A DNA stretch of 64,000 nucleotides from Novipirellula sp052161655 (GCF_052161655.1 NZ_CP197418.1:5146001-5210000), one strand, 5' to 3'. Shown: positions 26,741 through 36,961, counted from the first letter of the stretch. Notes: generated by a model from the letters alone, not told the origin. Numbers and translations are program-made.

Positions 26741-29194
26741 ATGGACGACGCTCCGTTACAAGCACAAAACGATGAACTCCGCCGGCGCCTGCTTGAAGCC
26801 GAAAACACGATTGAGGCGATTCGAGGAGGCGAGGTGGATGCGTTTGTCGTCACCGAAGGAGGGACTCAGCGAATCTATACCCTCGAGGGTGCGGACCGTC
26901 CTTACCGGTTACTCGTCGAACAGATGCAGCAAGGCGCGGTCACGTTGACCGATCGAGGCGACATCGCTTATTGCAATCGCCGCTTTTCCGATTTGCTGTG
27001 CTATCCTCATCATCGTTTGATCGGCACATCGCTTGCCGATTTCGTCGTGCTGGAGGAACCCAATGCCTACCAGCGTCTGCTCGAAGAGGGGCGGACGTCT
27101 TCCGCACAAACCGAAGCACAATTAATTGCTGCGGACGGCGCCGCCATTCCGGTGATTTTGACATTCAATGCCTTGGACCCGGAAAGCGGCGTTGCCATCG
27201 GAGTGCTGGTCACCGATCTGACTAGCCAACGCTCGCACGAGCGTCTTCGTGAAACGACCAAGCAATTGAAGATCAACGAAGAGCGTTATCGGACGCTGTT
27301 TCAGTCGATCGACGAAGGCTTCTGTGTCATGGAGATAATTTATGACGATCAAGGGTGTTGCAACGACTATCGTTTTGTCGAAGTAAATCCCGCTTTCGAA
27401 AAGCAATCCGGAATCATTAACGCGGTGGGACGTACGATCCGCGAGTTGGTACCCGATATTGAAACGACTTGGTTGGAAATTTATGGCGAAGTTGTCAAAA
27501 CCGGCATTCCGAAGCGGTTTGTCAACGAGGCCAATAAGTTGTCACGTTGGTTCAACGTTTATGCGTTCCGCTTAGGAGGATCGCAAAGCCGACGCGTCGC
27601 GGCACTGTTTACCGATATTACGCATCAGCGTGAAGCGGAACTTCAGTTGAAACTGGCGCGGTCACGGTTGGAATCGACCTTAAACGCAGGTGAAATCGGC
27701 ACGTGGGAATTTGACCTGATCGAACAAACGGTCTCGGCGGATGCCAATCTCGCTCGCATGTTTGGTATTGCGCCCGAGGAAACCGATGGGCGATCTTTGT
27801 CGGCGTATCTCGCAGCCATACATCCCGATGACCGCGACGATGTCGGCCGCGAAATCCGTCTTGCAATTGAAAGCGGCGAGCGATTGGAAGTAAGCTATCG
27901 GATCACCGTCGAGGGGCAGCCGGTTCGCTATGTAGTTGCACGAGGTCGAGTCGAACGAGACGTAAACGGCCGTGCGGTGCGACTGCCCGGCGTCGTGATC
28001 GATGTCACCGCACAGCGGCTCGCAGAAGAATCATTGCGTGAAAGCGAACGGAATCTGCGGTCGATTGCCGAAAGTCTCGAAGAAGCTGACCGACGCAAAG
28101 ATCAATTCTTGGCGACTTTGGCCCACGAGCTACGAAATCCATTGTCGCCGATAAAGTCCGCAGCGCAAATGATGCAAGCGGTTGACGAAGATCCCAAACA
28201 ACTTCGCGAGCTTAGCGCGATTGTTAATCGTCAAGCGGACCAAATGGTGCGGCTGATTGATGATTTGTTAGACGTCTCACGAATTAGTCGTGGGAAAATC
28301 AAATTGCGCACCGCGTCGGTCGATTTGCGTGACGTTGTTGCGGTTGCGCTCGAATCGTCCGCTCCGTTTATCGACGATTCCAAACAAACGCTGCATGTTC
28401 AAAATGCTGACGAAGCCCTCTACGTCACCGGTGATGCCGCGCGTTTGACTCAGGTGATTGTCAATCTACTTAACAATGCTGCAAAATATACGCCGGCGGC
28501 TGGCGAGATTTTCCTGAGCGTCGAAAAGCACGGAGACGAAGCTTGGATCAGCGTGCGAGACAACGGGATTGGTTTGGACCAATCCTCACTTGAAAGAATC
28601 TTCGCGATGTTTGAGCAAGTCGATGTCTCGAAAGAACGCGGACAATCCGGTTTGGGCATCGGGCTTTCACTTGCGAAAACACTCGTGGAACTTCACGGGG
28701 GAACCATTGCGGCGGAAAGTCCTGGGATCAACAAAGGATGTTGTTTTGTTGTCAAGTTGCCATTGCTGATCGGATACGAGCCGCCTGCTCACGCGGATGC
28801 GGTTGAACCAAGCGTCGAAAATGGTGAAGCGAAAACGTATCGGATTCTCGTTGTCGATGACGCCCGTGGAATTCGCTACGTGCTGTCACGTATGTTGATC
28901 AAGATGGGGCATTCCGTCGTCGAAGCCATTGATGGCGAAGACGGATATCGAAAAGCGATCGAGTATTTGCCGGATATCGTTTTCTCGGATATTTCGATGC
29001 CAAATATGAACGGTCACGAATTGGCACAAAAAATCCGCCAGACAGAGGAGCTCGGGCACGTCCGCTTGGTAGCGTTAACCGGATTTGGCCAAGACGCGGA
29101 TCGCCAGCACGCGATCGAGTCGGGATTCGATGAACACATCGTCAAACCCGTTGACATTAACGTCGTTCAGCAATTGCTGCGCAACAACAAATGA
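26741..29194 (+). CDS. PAS-domain hybrid histidine kinase of the Kai cluster
   Basis: The 817-residue cytoplasmic protein has an N-terminal coiled coil, three PAS domains (about 55-165, 180-290, 305-430), a HisKA domain with LAHELRNPL (phospho-acceptor H462), an HATPase domain (NLLNNAAKYT, DNGIGLD, GLGIGLSLAK) and a C-terminal receiver with D750 in FSDISMP and Lys in IVKPVD. No membrane segment is seen, so it senses an internal cue. The N-terminal sequence IEAIRGGEVDAFVV is typical of PAS kinases found beside kaiBC. It is the likely output or input partner of the KaiC/KaiB proteins. Confidence 0.9.
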   Translation: MDDAPLQAQNDELRRRLLEAENTIEAIRGGEVDAFVVTEGGTQRIYTLEGADRPYRLLVEQMQQGAVTLTDRGDIAYCNRRFSDLLCYPHHRLIGTSLADFVVLEEPNAYQRLLEEGRTSSAQTEAQLIAADGAAIPVILTFNALDPESGVAIGVLVTDLTSQRSHERLRETTKQLKINEERYRTLFQSIDEGFCVMEIIYDDQGCCNDYRFVEVNPAFEKQSGIINAVGRTIRELVPDIETTWLEIYGEVVKTGIPKRFVNEANKLSRWFNVYAFRLGGSQSRRVAALFTDITHQREAELQLKLARSRLESTLNAGEIGTWEFDLIEQTVSADANLARMFGIAPEETDGRSLSAYLAAIHPDDRDDVGREIRLAIESGERLEVSYRITVEGQPVRYVVARGRVERDVNGRAVRLPGVVIDVTAQRLAEESLRESERNLRSIAESLEEADRRKDQFLATLAHELRNPLSPIKSAAQMMQAVDEDPKQLRELSAIVNRQADQMVRLIDDLLDVSRISRGKIKLRTASVDLRDVVAVALESSAPFIDDSKQTLHVQNADEALYVTGDAARLTQVIVNLLNNAAKYTPAAGEIFLSVEKHGDEAWISVRDNGIGLDQSSLERIFAMFEQVDVSKERGQSGLGIGLSLAKTLVELHGGTIAAESPGINKGCCFVVKLPLLIGYEPPAHADAVEPSVENGEAKTYRILVVDDARGIRYVLSRMLIKMGHSVVEAIDGEDGYRKAIEYLPDIVFSDISMPNMNGHELAQKIRQTEELGHVRLVALTGFGQDADRQHAIESGFDEHIVKPVDINVVQQLLRNNK

Positions 29195-29266
29195 CGTCGT
29201 ATATTGTCGAACCATTATCGCAATTGTGCTGCCAGCAGATGCAGGATTTCAAACTCCATTGCGGCG

Positions 29267-29788
29267 TTACGACGTACTGGTCGGTAGCGTTTTGATCGTG
29301 TGTTGAAACGCAAAACGCTCGAGCCGCTGAGGGTGAGTGGTTTTGAGACCTTCGAGAGCCTCGTCAATTCGCCCCGGCGTGCTCGTGACGATCACTAGCA
29401 CCGAGCCGTCGGCAATCATTTGCTCGAAACTTTTCGCGGAATGATGATGGATTCCCCAGTGGCGAGTTTCTCCTAACAATCCACCTACCGTGGCGCCACC
29501 GACCAATGCTACCAAGGGACCGGTCACGACCACCGGGATCATCAGAGTTGCGATGGAGAGCGGCAGAGCCACTGCGCCGCTGAGGACTGCGCCTAAACCC
29601 ATCGATGCGGCCACATCGCGTTTGATGGTCGCCCCACGTTCCCAATCCAGATTCGCCAATGCTTCTTCGTGGCCGCGCCACACCAATGACACGGCGTCGG
29701 TGGCAAAGTCGAATTTTTCCAAAACCTCGACACCGACTTGGGCTTTTGGCAACGTGTCGTAAACCGCCACTAGACATTCCGCATTCAT
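29267..29788 (-). CDS. General stress protein 17M-like membrane-associated protein
   Basis: The 173-residue protein has an N-terminal alpha/beta unit (LVAVYDTLPKAQVGVEVLEK), a Gly/Ala/Val-rich hydrophobic centre (about 65-115) and a C-terminal segment SVLVIVTSTPGRIDEAL. This resembles proteins of the GSP17M/DUF1269 type, where a glycine-zipper-like middle lies between two ferredoxin-like halves. ATG 29788 is preferred because AGGAGAAGGA precedes it; the codons of the longer version read through that site. Convergent with the kinase gene. Confidence 0.65.
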   Translation of the reverse strand: MNAECLVAVYDTLPKAQVGVEVLEKFDFATDAVSLVWRGHEEALANLDWERGATIKRDVAASMGLGAVLSGAVALPLSIATLMIPVVVTGPLVALVGGATVGGLLGETRHWGIHHHSAKSFEQMIADGSVLVIVTSTPGRIDEALEGLKTTHPQRLERFAFQHTIKTLPTSTS

Positions 29789-29874
29789 ATTCCTTCTCCT
29801 CAAATTGGCACCCGATAAAGGGTGGGGTTCAATAGGTCAAGTTGTCTAAACGCCAATGGGCATGTGATCGTCCA

Positions 29875-30102
29875 TCAACGCATAAAGTAGAACGCGGCCG
29901 CCAACATGATCAAAATTAAGATGATGAAGTAAGTGGCAGCCACGATGGCGAAGGCAGAACTTGGCTGCCGTCGATCCAACGACATTTGCTCCTCTTTGCC
30001 ACGTTCGCTTGCAGGAACGCCGCTGTCATCATCATCTTCATTGCGAGCGGATGTTTCGGAGTTGACCATCGATTGCCTTTCATTCACGAGACTGCTCATC
30101 AT
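29875..30102 (-). CDS. Small single-pass membrane protein
   Basis: About 75 residues: an acidic N-terminal half and one hydrophobic helix near the C-terminus (AFAIVAATYFIILILIMLAAAF). AAGGA stands just before the tandem ATGs at 30102 and 30099; TTG 30120 is possible. It lies 24 nt after the universal stress gene on the same strand, so it is likely co-transcribed. No family is recognised. Confidence 0.55.
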   Translation of the reverse strand: MMSSLVNERQSMVNSETSARNEDDDDSGVPASERGKEEQMSLDRRQPSSAFAIVAATYFIILILIMLAAAFYFMR

Positions 30103-30126
30103 ACTTCCTTTCATAGCCAAGCTTGT

Positions 30127-31020
30127 TTACACGAAACCGAGACCACGGATAACTCGATTCCGGGTAATCCACACGCTGCACGGCGCGTGCCGAACGACAT
30201 AGCGAGTGACATTCCCCATCAAGGCGCGACCGAGAAAATTGCGTGGCGTTTCCCCCACAATCAACAAGTCGCTCTGACGATTTTCAGTGAAGGTGACAAG
30301 CCCTTCACTGACATGTTCGCTTTCGATCAAGTGCGGTTTTGCTTGCGGAACTTTGTCGTGCAGCTGTTCCAACGCCAATTGGTTCGCTTTTGCAGCCAGC
30401 TGTTTGACCGATTTTGGGTCTCGCTCAATCTGAAACGCCACTCGACTTGCAAAGGAGATGACCGCGACAAGATCAACTTCGGTCTGGCGTCCCCAGCCTG
30501 TTTCCGCAAATTCTTCGAGAGCGGCTTGCGCTGATGCGGTTTCCTCATAGCCGATCGCGATCCGTAACGGACGATCAGGGTCGTCGACTGGGCGTGGCCG
30601 CACGACCAACACGCTGCAATGTGCATGTGTGGCTACAAATTCACTCGTGCTGCCCAGCAGCAATCGACCGACGATGGAATGCCCCCGTGCCCCTACGACG
30701 ATCAAATCGGCACCGCATTCGCGGGCAACGTGAACGATGGACACTCCTCGATCCCCTTCACGAATCTCGTGACGCAGGTTTACGTTGGCACCTTCGAACA
30801 TTTTTTCGATGTTGGCATAACACTCATGCGCGTACGCCCGTTCGCACTCGAGTGACTTCAGCATCCAATCCGAGATTGGATAGGCACGATCAATCGAAGG
30901 GATCTCAAGGACCGTCACCACGGTCAAATCGACCTTGTCCGGGTGCGGCAAGTGCGCCAAAAATCGGGCTGCAACTTCAGCACTCTGGGAACCGTCGATT
31001 GCAAGAACAATATTCTTCAT
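30127..31020 (-). CDS. Tandem universal stress protein (two UspA domains)
   Basis: The 297-residue protein has two UspA domains (about 1-140 and 150-290). The first keeps the ATP-binding signature GARGHSIVGRLLLGSTSEFVA; the second has VGETPRNFLGRALMGNVTRYV. AIDGS near the N-terminus completes the nucleotide pocket. GGAG stands 8 nt before the ATG. The placement next to the Kai genes and stress proteins suggests a common stress or starvation response, which is inference. Confidence 0.92.
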   Translation of the reverse strand: MKNIVLAIDGSQSAEVAARFLAHLPHPDKVDLTVVTVLEIPSIDRAYPISDWMLKSLECERAYAHECYANIEKMFEGANVNLRHEIREGDRGVSIVHVARECGADLIVVGARGHSIVGRLLLGSTSEFVATHAHCSVLVVRPRPVDDPDRPLRIAIGYEETASAQAALEEFAETGWGRQTEVDLVAVISFASRVAFQIERDPKSVKQLAAKANQLALEQLHDKVPQAKPHLIESEHVSEGLVTFTENRQSDLLIVGETPRNFLGRALMGNVTRYVVRHAPCSVWITRNRVIRGLGFV

Positions 31021-31628
31021 GTGATTGCTCCGTATCCTTTGATCCTACAGTAATACCATCAAACTAGCAAAACTTTTCCCTGTTACCGTGCGAAGTGATT
31101 GGCAACTCATCGGCTGTGTATGGACGCCAGGCATAGGCAACTGCTAGGACCGCAAACGCATTGGTGGGACGGAAGTATCCTCCGCATGCTCTGCAATTGT
31201 GAGCCGACGTCGGTAGCAGCAGGGCTCATTTTGCCGACGATTTGCGGTCTGGCAGCCCCGCACTAGCCAGTTCGACGCAAAATACGCGACAGTCGAGTTG
31301 GCCGGGAGTTTATTCCCAACTTGCACTCGGCTTGGCAGTTTTTCCAATGCCGTAGTAGAGAAGTTTGAGAGCTGAACAGCAATCAAATTGGGGGGGCAGC
31401 TACGGCAGCAGACGGCGTGAGACGCTTTAGTGTCCCGAAACGCGAGCTTCGTTTGTCACGATTAAGTCGAGTGGTCCTGCTCGCGCGAGATGCTAGAATA
31501 CGGCCGTCGCGTTTTGACTTCGGCACGATCCGATCATTGTGATCGCCGGGGCAATCGCTTTATCGCCTTCAAGACAAAACATTCTCGCTCTAACGCTGAC
31601 GCTTCCCCGTCAAGGTGGACTCTTTTTT
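31021..31628. other. Intergenic region, no gene recognised
   Basis: The 608 nt upstream of the universal stress gene show no family-like reading frame and no long inverted repeat. It should hold the stress-gene promoter on the minus strand. Confidence 0.4.
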
Positions 31629-31778
31629 ATGCAACACGCGTTAGATCAAGTTCTGGAGTTGGGGCAATTTGCGATGCTTGTCATCGCTGTCAGTGTCGGG
31701 GCAATTTTGCTGCTGTCACTGGTTGACCGACATCCTCGTGACAAAAATCCCCAAAATGACCGCGACTCGAAAAAGTAG
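31629..31778 (+). CDS. Possible small membrane peptide
   Basis: A 49-codon frame from ATG 31629 encodes one hydrophobic helix (about residues 12-33, FAMLVIAVSVGAILLLSLV) and a charged tail DRHPRDKNPQNDRDSKK. AAGGTGGA lies about 8 nt before the start. The helix followed by a basic/acidic tail is plausible for a small inner-membrane peptide, but no family is known and it could be chance. Confidence 0.4.
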   Translation: MQHALDQVLELGQFAMLVIAVSVGAILLLSLVDRHPRDKNPQNDRDSKK

Positions 31779-31782
31779 CGGA

Positions 31783-33795
31783 TCACGCCAGCGGTTGAGC
31801 CTCTTGTTCAACGGGTTTTGCTGCGGGCATCGAAAACGCATCAAGTCGTGCGACCAACACCGTTTCTAGACAAAACGTGAGTTTGTGATGCGGTTGGAAT
31901 TCCCGTCGCAATAGATCCACCATCTGCGTACATGCCGTAGGATGAGCGATGACTTCGATACGAATTTGCGGTTTTGGCACCACTTCGCCGGATTGCAAAC
32001 CGCTCCGCCCGATGCCGAAACAGGGTAGTGACGTAAACCCAGTGGCACCGAGACGAACAAATTCATTTTCCAGTCTCGTTTGCAATTCAGGTTCGGTGAT
32101 GACGGTTAAGCGTTGAATTTTCGACACGCGACGGCGACGCGCCGACTGGGCGTGCCCCGCGACAGGTTCGTGGGCATCCAATCCGATGACGTTAAAGACC
32201 AAGCCTTCTTGTTCAAAGTCGGCCTCCATCTCGTGCAACTTGTCCATCACGCTGTGGTCGACGAGCTCTGTTTCCGAAAGATCGAGCTCGACATTCTTGC
32301 GTTCCAACAAACCCACGCGTTCGATCTGGCGACGAATCGGGATCCAGTTGCTAAAGATCGCGGATTTGTATGCTACCAAACGAACGGTTTGACCATCGTC
32401 GTCAAGCAACTCAATTTCAGGCTTGATTAGGGTCTTCAGTGGCACGCCATTGGATAGATGCATGGCGACCTTGGTCGCGATTCCGATTCCGATTCCGATC
32501 AGCAGGTCGGTTGCAAGGACAGCTACCAACGTGACTGCGAAAATCACCAGTTGTTCACGTCCGATTCGCCACACATTCATGAATTCTTGGGGGTGAGCCA
32601 AACGGAACCCGGTGTAGATCAGCATCGCAGCGAGCGCCGCCACAGGGATCCGATGTAACACCATCGGAATAAAGGCAACACAAACCAGCAGGAACATGCC
32701 GTGCCAGAAATTAGCAAACCGTGTTCGCGCCCCATTATCGATGTTGGCCTTACTTCGAACGATTTCCGAGATCATCGGTAATCCACCCACCATCGAAGCA
32801 CATATATTGCCCACTCCCACCGCAATCACATCACGGTCCATGTTCGTTTTGCGTTTCCATGGATCAAGCAAGTCGACGGCCTTTGCACTCAATAGCGATT
32901 CAAGGCTGCCTATCACAAAGAACATAAACACCCAGCTCCACGCTTTGGGCTGAGCCAGTGCTGTAAAATCGGGTGTAGTGATTTGATTGAACATGCCAAA
33001 TACCTGTTTTGGCATTTCGACCAAGTACTGCTCGCCCAGTTGGTACTCGTGGTTTTGCAGCGTGTAAGAATGCTTGTGCATCAAGTCGAAACCCATCCCC
33101 ATCGGGATGGCGACGATCAGCACGATCAGCGGCGAAGGCAACAGTTTCGTCCAAGCCGTTTTGGTCCGTATCATCGGCCAAATGAACATGATCAGAACGC
33201 TGGTCAATCCAATGGCGGCGATCGCAGGATTAGCCTCCGCTACAAACGCGGGAATTTTCCTGAGCATCTCAATCGGAGTGCCTGATGCGCTGACTCCAAG
33301 TGCCACAGGGATTTGTTTTGCGATAATGATTACGCCGATGGCGGCCAACATGCCGTGCACGGCCGAGATCGGGAAAAATTCACCGAGGATGCCTGCTCGG
33401 AAGATCCCGAAAAAGATCTGCAGCAACGCCGCAACCACGCCGACTGCCAACGCGGCCCGATACGCGGCAACATCGTTCGCGCCCCAACCACCAATCGAGG
33501 AACCATCGCCACCAAAGGACTCGACGCACCCGAGCACAATGACGATCAAACCTGCCGCCGGGCCTTTGATCGTCAATTCAGAATTACTGAACAACGTCGC
33601 AATCACCGATCCGACGATTGCAGTGAAGATGCCAGCGATCGGAGGGAATCCGCTCGCAATCGAAATCACGAGACACAGCGGCAATGCGATCAAAAAGACC
33701 AGCAACCCCGAAATGATGTCGTCTTTAAAGTACTTCTTAAACCCCTCGAGGTTTCCGCGAGGCACTTCTCTCTCAATCGGTGCGTGGTCGCTCAT
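31783..33795 (-). CDS. SulP-family anion (bicarbonate?) transporter with STAS and PII-like domains
   Basis: The 670-residue protein has a SulP transport core of 10-12 helices (about 20-430; DIISGLLVFLIALPLCLVIS at the N-terminus, GPAAGLIVIV in helix 3), then a STAS domain (about 455-545; KNVELDLSETELVDHSVMDKL). From about residue 557 a further domain reads IQRLTVITEPELQTRLENEF, GATGFTSLPCFGIGRSG and IRIEVIAHP, ending in a strand TVLVAR, which looks like a PII-like signalling fold. SulP proteins carry sulfate or bicarbonate; the DabA neighbours favour bicarbonate. Start 33795 follows AGGAACG; an upstream start adds 26 untypical residues. Confidence 0.85.
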   Translation of the reverse strand: MSDHAPIEREVPRGNLEGFKKYFKDDIISGLLVFLIALPLCLVISIASGFPPIAGIFTAIVGSVIATLFSNSELTIKGPAAGLIVIVLGCVESFGGDGSSIGGWGANDVAAYRAALAVGVVAALLQIFFGIFRAGILGEFFPISAVHGMLAAIGVIIIAKQIPVALGVSASGTPIEMLRKIPAFVAEANPAIAAIGLTSVLIMFIWPMIRTKTAWTKLLPSPLIVLIVAIPMGMGFDLMHKHSYTLQNHEYQLGEQYLVEMPKQVFGMFNQITTPDFTALAQPKAWSWVFMFFVIGSLESLLSAKAVDLLDPWKRKTNMDRDVIAVGVGNICASMVGGLPMISEIVRSKANIDNGARTRFANFWHGMFLLVCVAFIPMVLHRIPVAALAAMLIYTGFRLAHPQEFMNVWRIGREQLVIFAVTLVAVLATDLLIGIGIGIATKVAMHLSNGVPLKTLIKPEIELLDDDGQTVRLVAYKSAIFSNWIPIRRQIERVGLLERKNVELDLSETELVDHSVMDKLHEMEADFEQEGLVFNVIGLDAHEPVAGHAQSARRRRVSKIQRLTVITEPELQTRLENEFVRLGATGFTSLPCFGIGRSGLQSGEVVPKPQIRIEVIAHPTACTQMVDLLRREFQPHHKLTFCLETVLVARLDAFSMPAAKPVEQEAQPLA

Positions 33796-33919
33796 CGGTA
33801 TCGTTCCTGAGACTTTCTGTGGTTGTTTCTTGGATGAAGAAATAAAGGTTGTTATTACGGTCGCTACCGTCAACAGACGATGGGATCCACGCTCTGGCGA
33901 GCGTGTCTACGCGGATCAT

Positions 33920-35440
33920 TCATTCGTCGCTCACGAGCGACCGATCGGGTTGGTCGCTATCGGACGATTCGGTTTTAATCGCACTTTCGCGTGGCACTGC
34001 GGCCTCAAGTTCGGTTTCAACTTGCTCGACCTCTTCGGGATCGACGGTCATCGGGTTGGTTTGCCGTCTTCGCGTCAACTCTTTCGCAGCGTGGTACCGC
34101 GACGCGACACCCGGTTGAGGAAACAATCCACCGCCGAGAATAAGCAAGCTCAATACCAACACCGCAAGCTTTTCGGCCGGGCGAGCATGCATCGGAATGG
34201 GCGTCCGATTGTGGCGTCCTGTAAAGATGCGGAAGTAAGCGAACAAGACGGCGATGCCGTTGAGGGCTGCGGCAATCACGACCATCGAACCGACCAACGG
34301 ATACACGTCGACCGCACCTTCGATTAGCAGTTCCATGCCGACAAATCCCACCGTTGCTGGAAATCCAATCGATGCCAGACCTGTCAGCAAGAAGAATCCG
34401 GACAGAATTGGCATCTGACGGTAAAGACCGTGAAAATCGGCGAGTGAAATTCGCGATATGCGTGCCTCGATACAGCGAAGCGTGATCCCGAATCCGGTCA
34501 GCGACATGCCAACGGAAATCCATAGACACAATGCACCGGTCAATCCAATCGGAGTGACCAATTCCATTCCGACCAACACGAGAGACGACTGGCTCAACAA
34601 CAAGTAACAAAACATACGTCTTGCCTCTCGCTGAACCAACGCCATCCCACCTGCATAGACGGCGGTAAACAGCGATAGAATCGCAATACTCTGCATCGCC
34701 CATGACGGCGCAATGGGCAAAATTAACCGCATCACCGCATACGCACCCACCAACGGCGTTGTAAACAGAATGGCCGTTCCGAAGGTCCCCTTCTCAAATA
34801 GATCCGTCATCCACAAGTGAAGTGGGAAAATTCCGGCACGAAGTAAGCAGGCGACAGTCAACAAACCACCAGGGATCAGTACGGCACTCGAGCGGACGTC
34901 GACTAACGACAACCACGCCCAACCGGCGAGCAACATGACGATAAACGCTCCCATGTGGATCACGTAGATCCGCGAGCAACGTTCGCGTTGGCGAAGTTCC
35001 AAGTATGGCGGAATGGTGGACACCACCAACAACATGATCAACGTCCACGACTCGCGGCAACTGAATGTGGCCAGCATCAACGACTCCGAGACCAAAGTCA
35101 GCCTCAATGAGAATCGCGGTGCTTTCGTGCGAAGCGTTGACATCACGGTGACCAAGAAAATCAGCGCGACCAACGGCAACTGGAACGCACTTAGCTCATC
35201 CACTACGAATATGTCGCGTGAAAACAACCAGTCAAGGAACAACCAATGGTCGTGGGCTTCAAAGGAGCCCAGTGAGACAAAGTCAATTAATTCGCCCACC
35301 GTCAACGCAAATGTGGTGGCACAGATGATCACGCAATGACGGAGCGCTTTATCGGAACTACCAAGAAAATGAACCCAAAGAGCTCCGAACATTGGCAGTA
35401 GGATTGATACTTCAATCCATGGAAATCGTAACTCTGGCAT
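33920..35440 (-). CDS. Proton-translocating NuoM/NuoN-like membrane protein of the Dab cluster
   Basis: The 506-residue protein has about 13-14 helices of the complex I antiporter family. Recognisable parts are VVDELSAFQLPLVALIF, LLRAGIFPLHLWMTDLFEKG (Lys-poor form of the usual KxPxHxWLPDA loop) and the long GFFLLTGLASIGFPATVGFVGMELLIEGA. The charged C-terminal tail is extra. ATG 35440 overlaps the upstream stop as TGATG with AAGGAG 7 nt before it, so translation is coupled. No other nuo genes are near, which argues against complex I. It probably works with the NuoL-like protein to couple ion flow to DabA. Confidence 0.82.
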   Translation of the reverse strand: MPELRFPWIEVSILLPMFGALWVHFLGSSDKALRHCVIICATTFALTVGELIDFVSLGSFEAHDHWLFLDWLFSRDIFVVDELSAFQLPLVALIFLVTVMSTLRTKAPRFSLRLTLVSESLMLATFSCRESWTLIMLLVVSTIPPYLELRQRERCSRIYVIHMGAFIVMLLAGWAWLSLVDVRSSAVLIPGGLLTVACLLRAGIFPLHLWMTDLFEKGTFGTAILFTTPLVGAYAVMRLILPIAPSWAMQSIAILSLFTAVYAGGMALVQREARRMFCYLLLSQSSLVLVGMELVTPIGLTGALCLWISVGMSLTGFGITLRCIEARISRISLADFHGLYRQMPILSGFFLLTGLASIGFPATVGFVGMELLIEGAVDVYPLVGSMVVIAAALNGIAVLFAYFRIFTGRHNRTPIPMHARPAEKLAVLVLSLLILGGGLFPQPGVASRYHAAKELTRRRQTNPMTVDPEEVEQVETELEAAVPRESAIKTESSDSDQPDRSLVSDE

Positions 35441-36840
35441 CACGCAACTCCTTCGCTTTCTTCAGGATGCAATGGGACATTGTCCGATTCACGCGATGCT
35501 TCATGCGAAAGCAAGTCGGTTACACGACGTTCCATTAAATCAAACATTACAAACAACGAGAGGAAGGGACGCACAATATATTTGTCTAACGCGATGTCCA
35601 TGAAACCGCGATCAAAACCGAAGCGATAGGCCCAGCGCTGAACACTCTGTGGCAGCATCCGTACCCAAACCGTTTGCGTTTGCGTTATGCGGGTTCCCAT
35701 CGCGTTTTCGAGTTCGTTGTAATCTCGCAGCAGTGATGGGGCGCGTAGCAATTGCATCGTGCGAAGCGAAGCGTGCCCGATGATGTGGATCAACGCCAAG
35801 TAGCGAAATCCCAGTCCAATTTCCATGACGATAATTCCGACTTGAGTTAATGACGCATAGGCCAGCGAAACTTTGATGTCGCTCTGCACGCGGGACATCA
35901 AGGCACCACAGACAGCCGAGACCGCGCCGAGCACGATGACCATCAATTGCAACGTAAACGAGGCTTCCAGTAGTGGACTCATCCGCAACAACAAATAGAC
36001 GCCGAGGTGCACCGACAACGCACCATAGAAAATCGCACTTGATGGCGTCGGGCCTTCCATCGCTCGCGGCAACCAACCTGAAAACGGAAACAACGCCGAT
36101 TTACCGGCAGCCGCGATCAGCATCAGTGACCCAACAAGCAACGCCTGACTCGAATTCACAGCTGCGGTCCCTTCGGGCCAAACCCCCGAGCTCATCAGAC
36201 CACCAAAATCGCCTTCACCCGTCATATGATGCATCGTGATCGCCGCGATCAAAAACGCAGCATCCGAAAGACGATAGATCGACCATACACGTTGGCCGTT
36301 GCGAACGGGATTTTCACGCTCGTGGAAGTAAGCGACTAATAACGCCGACGACAAACCGACCATTTCCCAGCCGACGAACAGCGTTTCGATTGTTCCCGCC
36401 AACGACGATGTGACCATGCCACAAAAGAACACCGCGTAATACAAAAAGAAGCGGCCGTAGCCTTGTTCGCGATGCAGATAGCGACGCGTGAACGCGCCAA
36501 CGACGCCACACAACACACATGACAGGATCAGAAACGGAATACTCAGCCGGTCGAATACAAATTTCAGGTGAAAGTGGAAATCAAGATCCTCGTCATGGAT
36601 CGTGACCCAATCGCCCAATTCGATCGGCACATAGCGAGTGCCGACAATCAACATCAGCAGCAATATTCCGATGGCGGGAACCAATGCGAACAATACCGCA
36701 GCCTGAGTCGTCCGTGAGATGGTCGTCTCGCTAAGCGGGCGATCCACCAACGCCGATAGTCCGAGGATGGCAAGCAAGATCGCGGGGCTTGCGACCACGG
36801 CGGTTCCCAGAACATGGAAGACCGTTTCAGTTAGGTTCAT
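35440..36840 (-). CDS. dabB: DabB-like (NuoL/ND5-type) membrane subunit
   Basis: The 466-residue protein has about 12 helices. Family motifs are FVFDRLSIPFLILSCVLCGVV, the conserved Glu in LFVGWEMVGLSSALL and AGKSALFPFSGWLPRAMEGPTPSSAI. DabB subunits partner DabA in energy-coupled uptake of inorganic carbon. It lies 221 nt downstream of dabA on the same strand and overlaps the NuoM/N-like gene, giving order dabA, dabB, nuoM/N-like, SulP. The shorter C-terminal end compared with NuoL is typical of DabB. Confidence 0.85.
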   Translation of the reverse strand: MNLTETVFHVLGTAVVASPAILLAILGLSALVDRPLSETTISRTTQAAVLFALVPAIGILLLMLIVGTRYVPIELGDWVTIHDEDLDFHFHLKFVFDRLSIPFLILSCVLCGVVGAFTRRYLHREQGYGRFFLYYAVFFCGMVTSSLAGTIETLFVGWEMVGLSSALLVAYFHERENPVRNGQRVWSIYRLSDAAFLIAAITMHHMTGEGDFGGLMSSGVWPEGTAAVNSSQALLVGSLMLIAAAGKSALFPFSGWLPRAMEGPTPSSAIFYGALSVHLGVYLLLRMSPLLEASFTLQLMVIVLGAVSAVCGALMSRVQSDIKVSLAYASLTQVGIIVMEIGLGFRYLALIHIIGHASLRTMQLLRAPSLLRDYNELENAMGTRITQTQTVWVRMLPQSVQRWAYRFGFDRGFMDIALDKYIVRPFLSLFVMFDLMERRVTDLLSHEASRESDNVPLHPEESEGVA

Positions 36841-36961
36841 CGCTACCCTTCGCTGAGGATGTTATTTTTTCAAATGAAGTAGGCAAGGAGAGTCTTTTCT
36901 CAGAGACAGGAAATTTGTTTTCGAGGCGGCTTAGGACGTTCGGAACAATAAATGGCGGGCG

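Noticed and set aside
31144..31386. 80-codon minus-strand frame upstream of the universal stress gene
   Set aside because: No ribosome site, no family likeness and unbalanced composition.
33920..36840. Respiratory complex I (nuo) genes
   Set aside because: Only two antiporter-like subunits are present, with DabA next to them and no other nuo genes.
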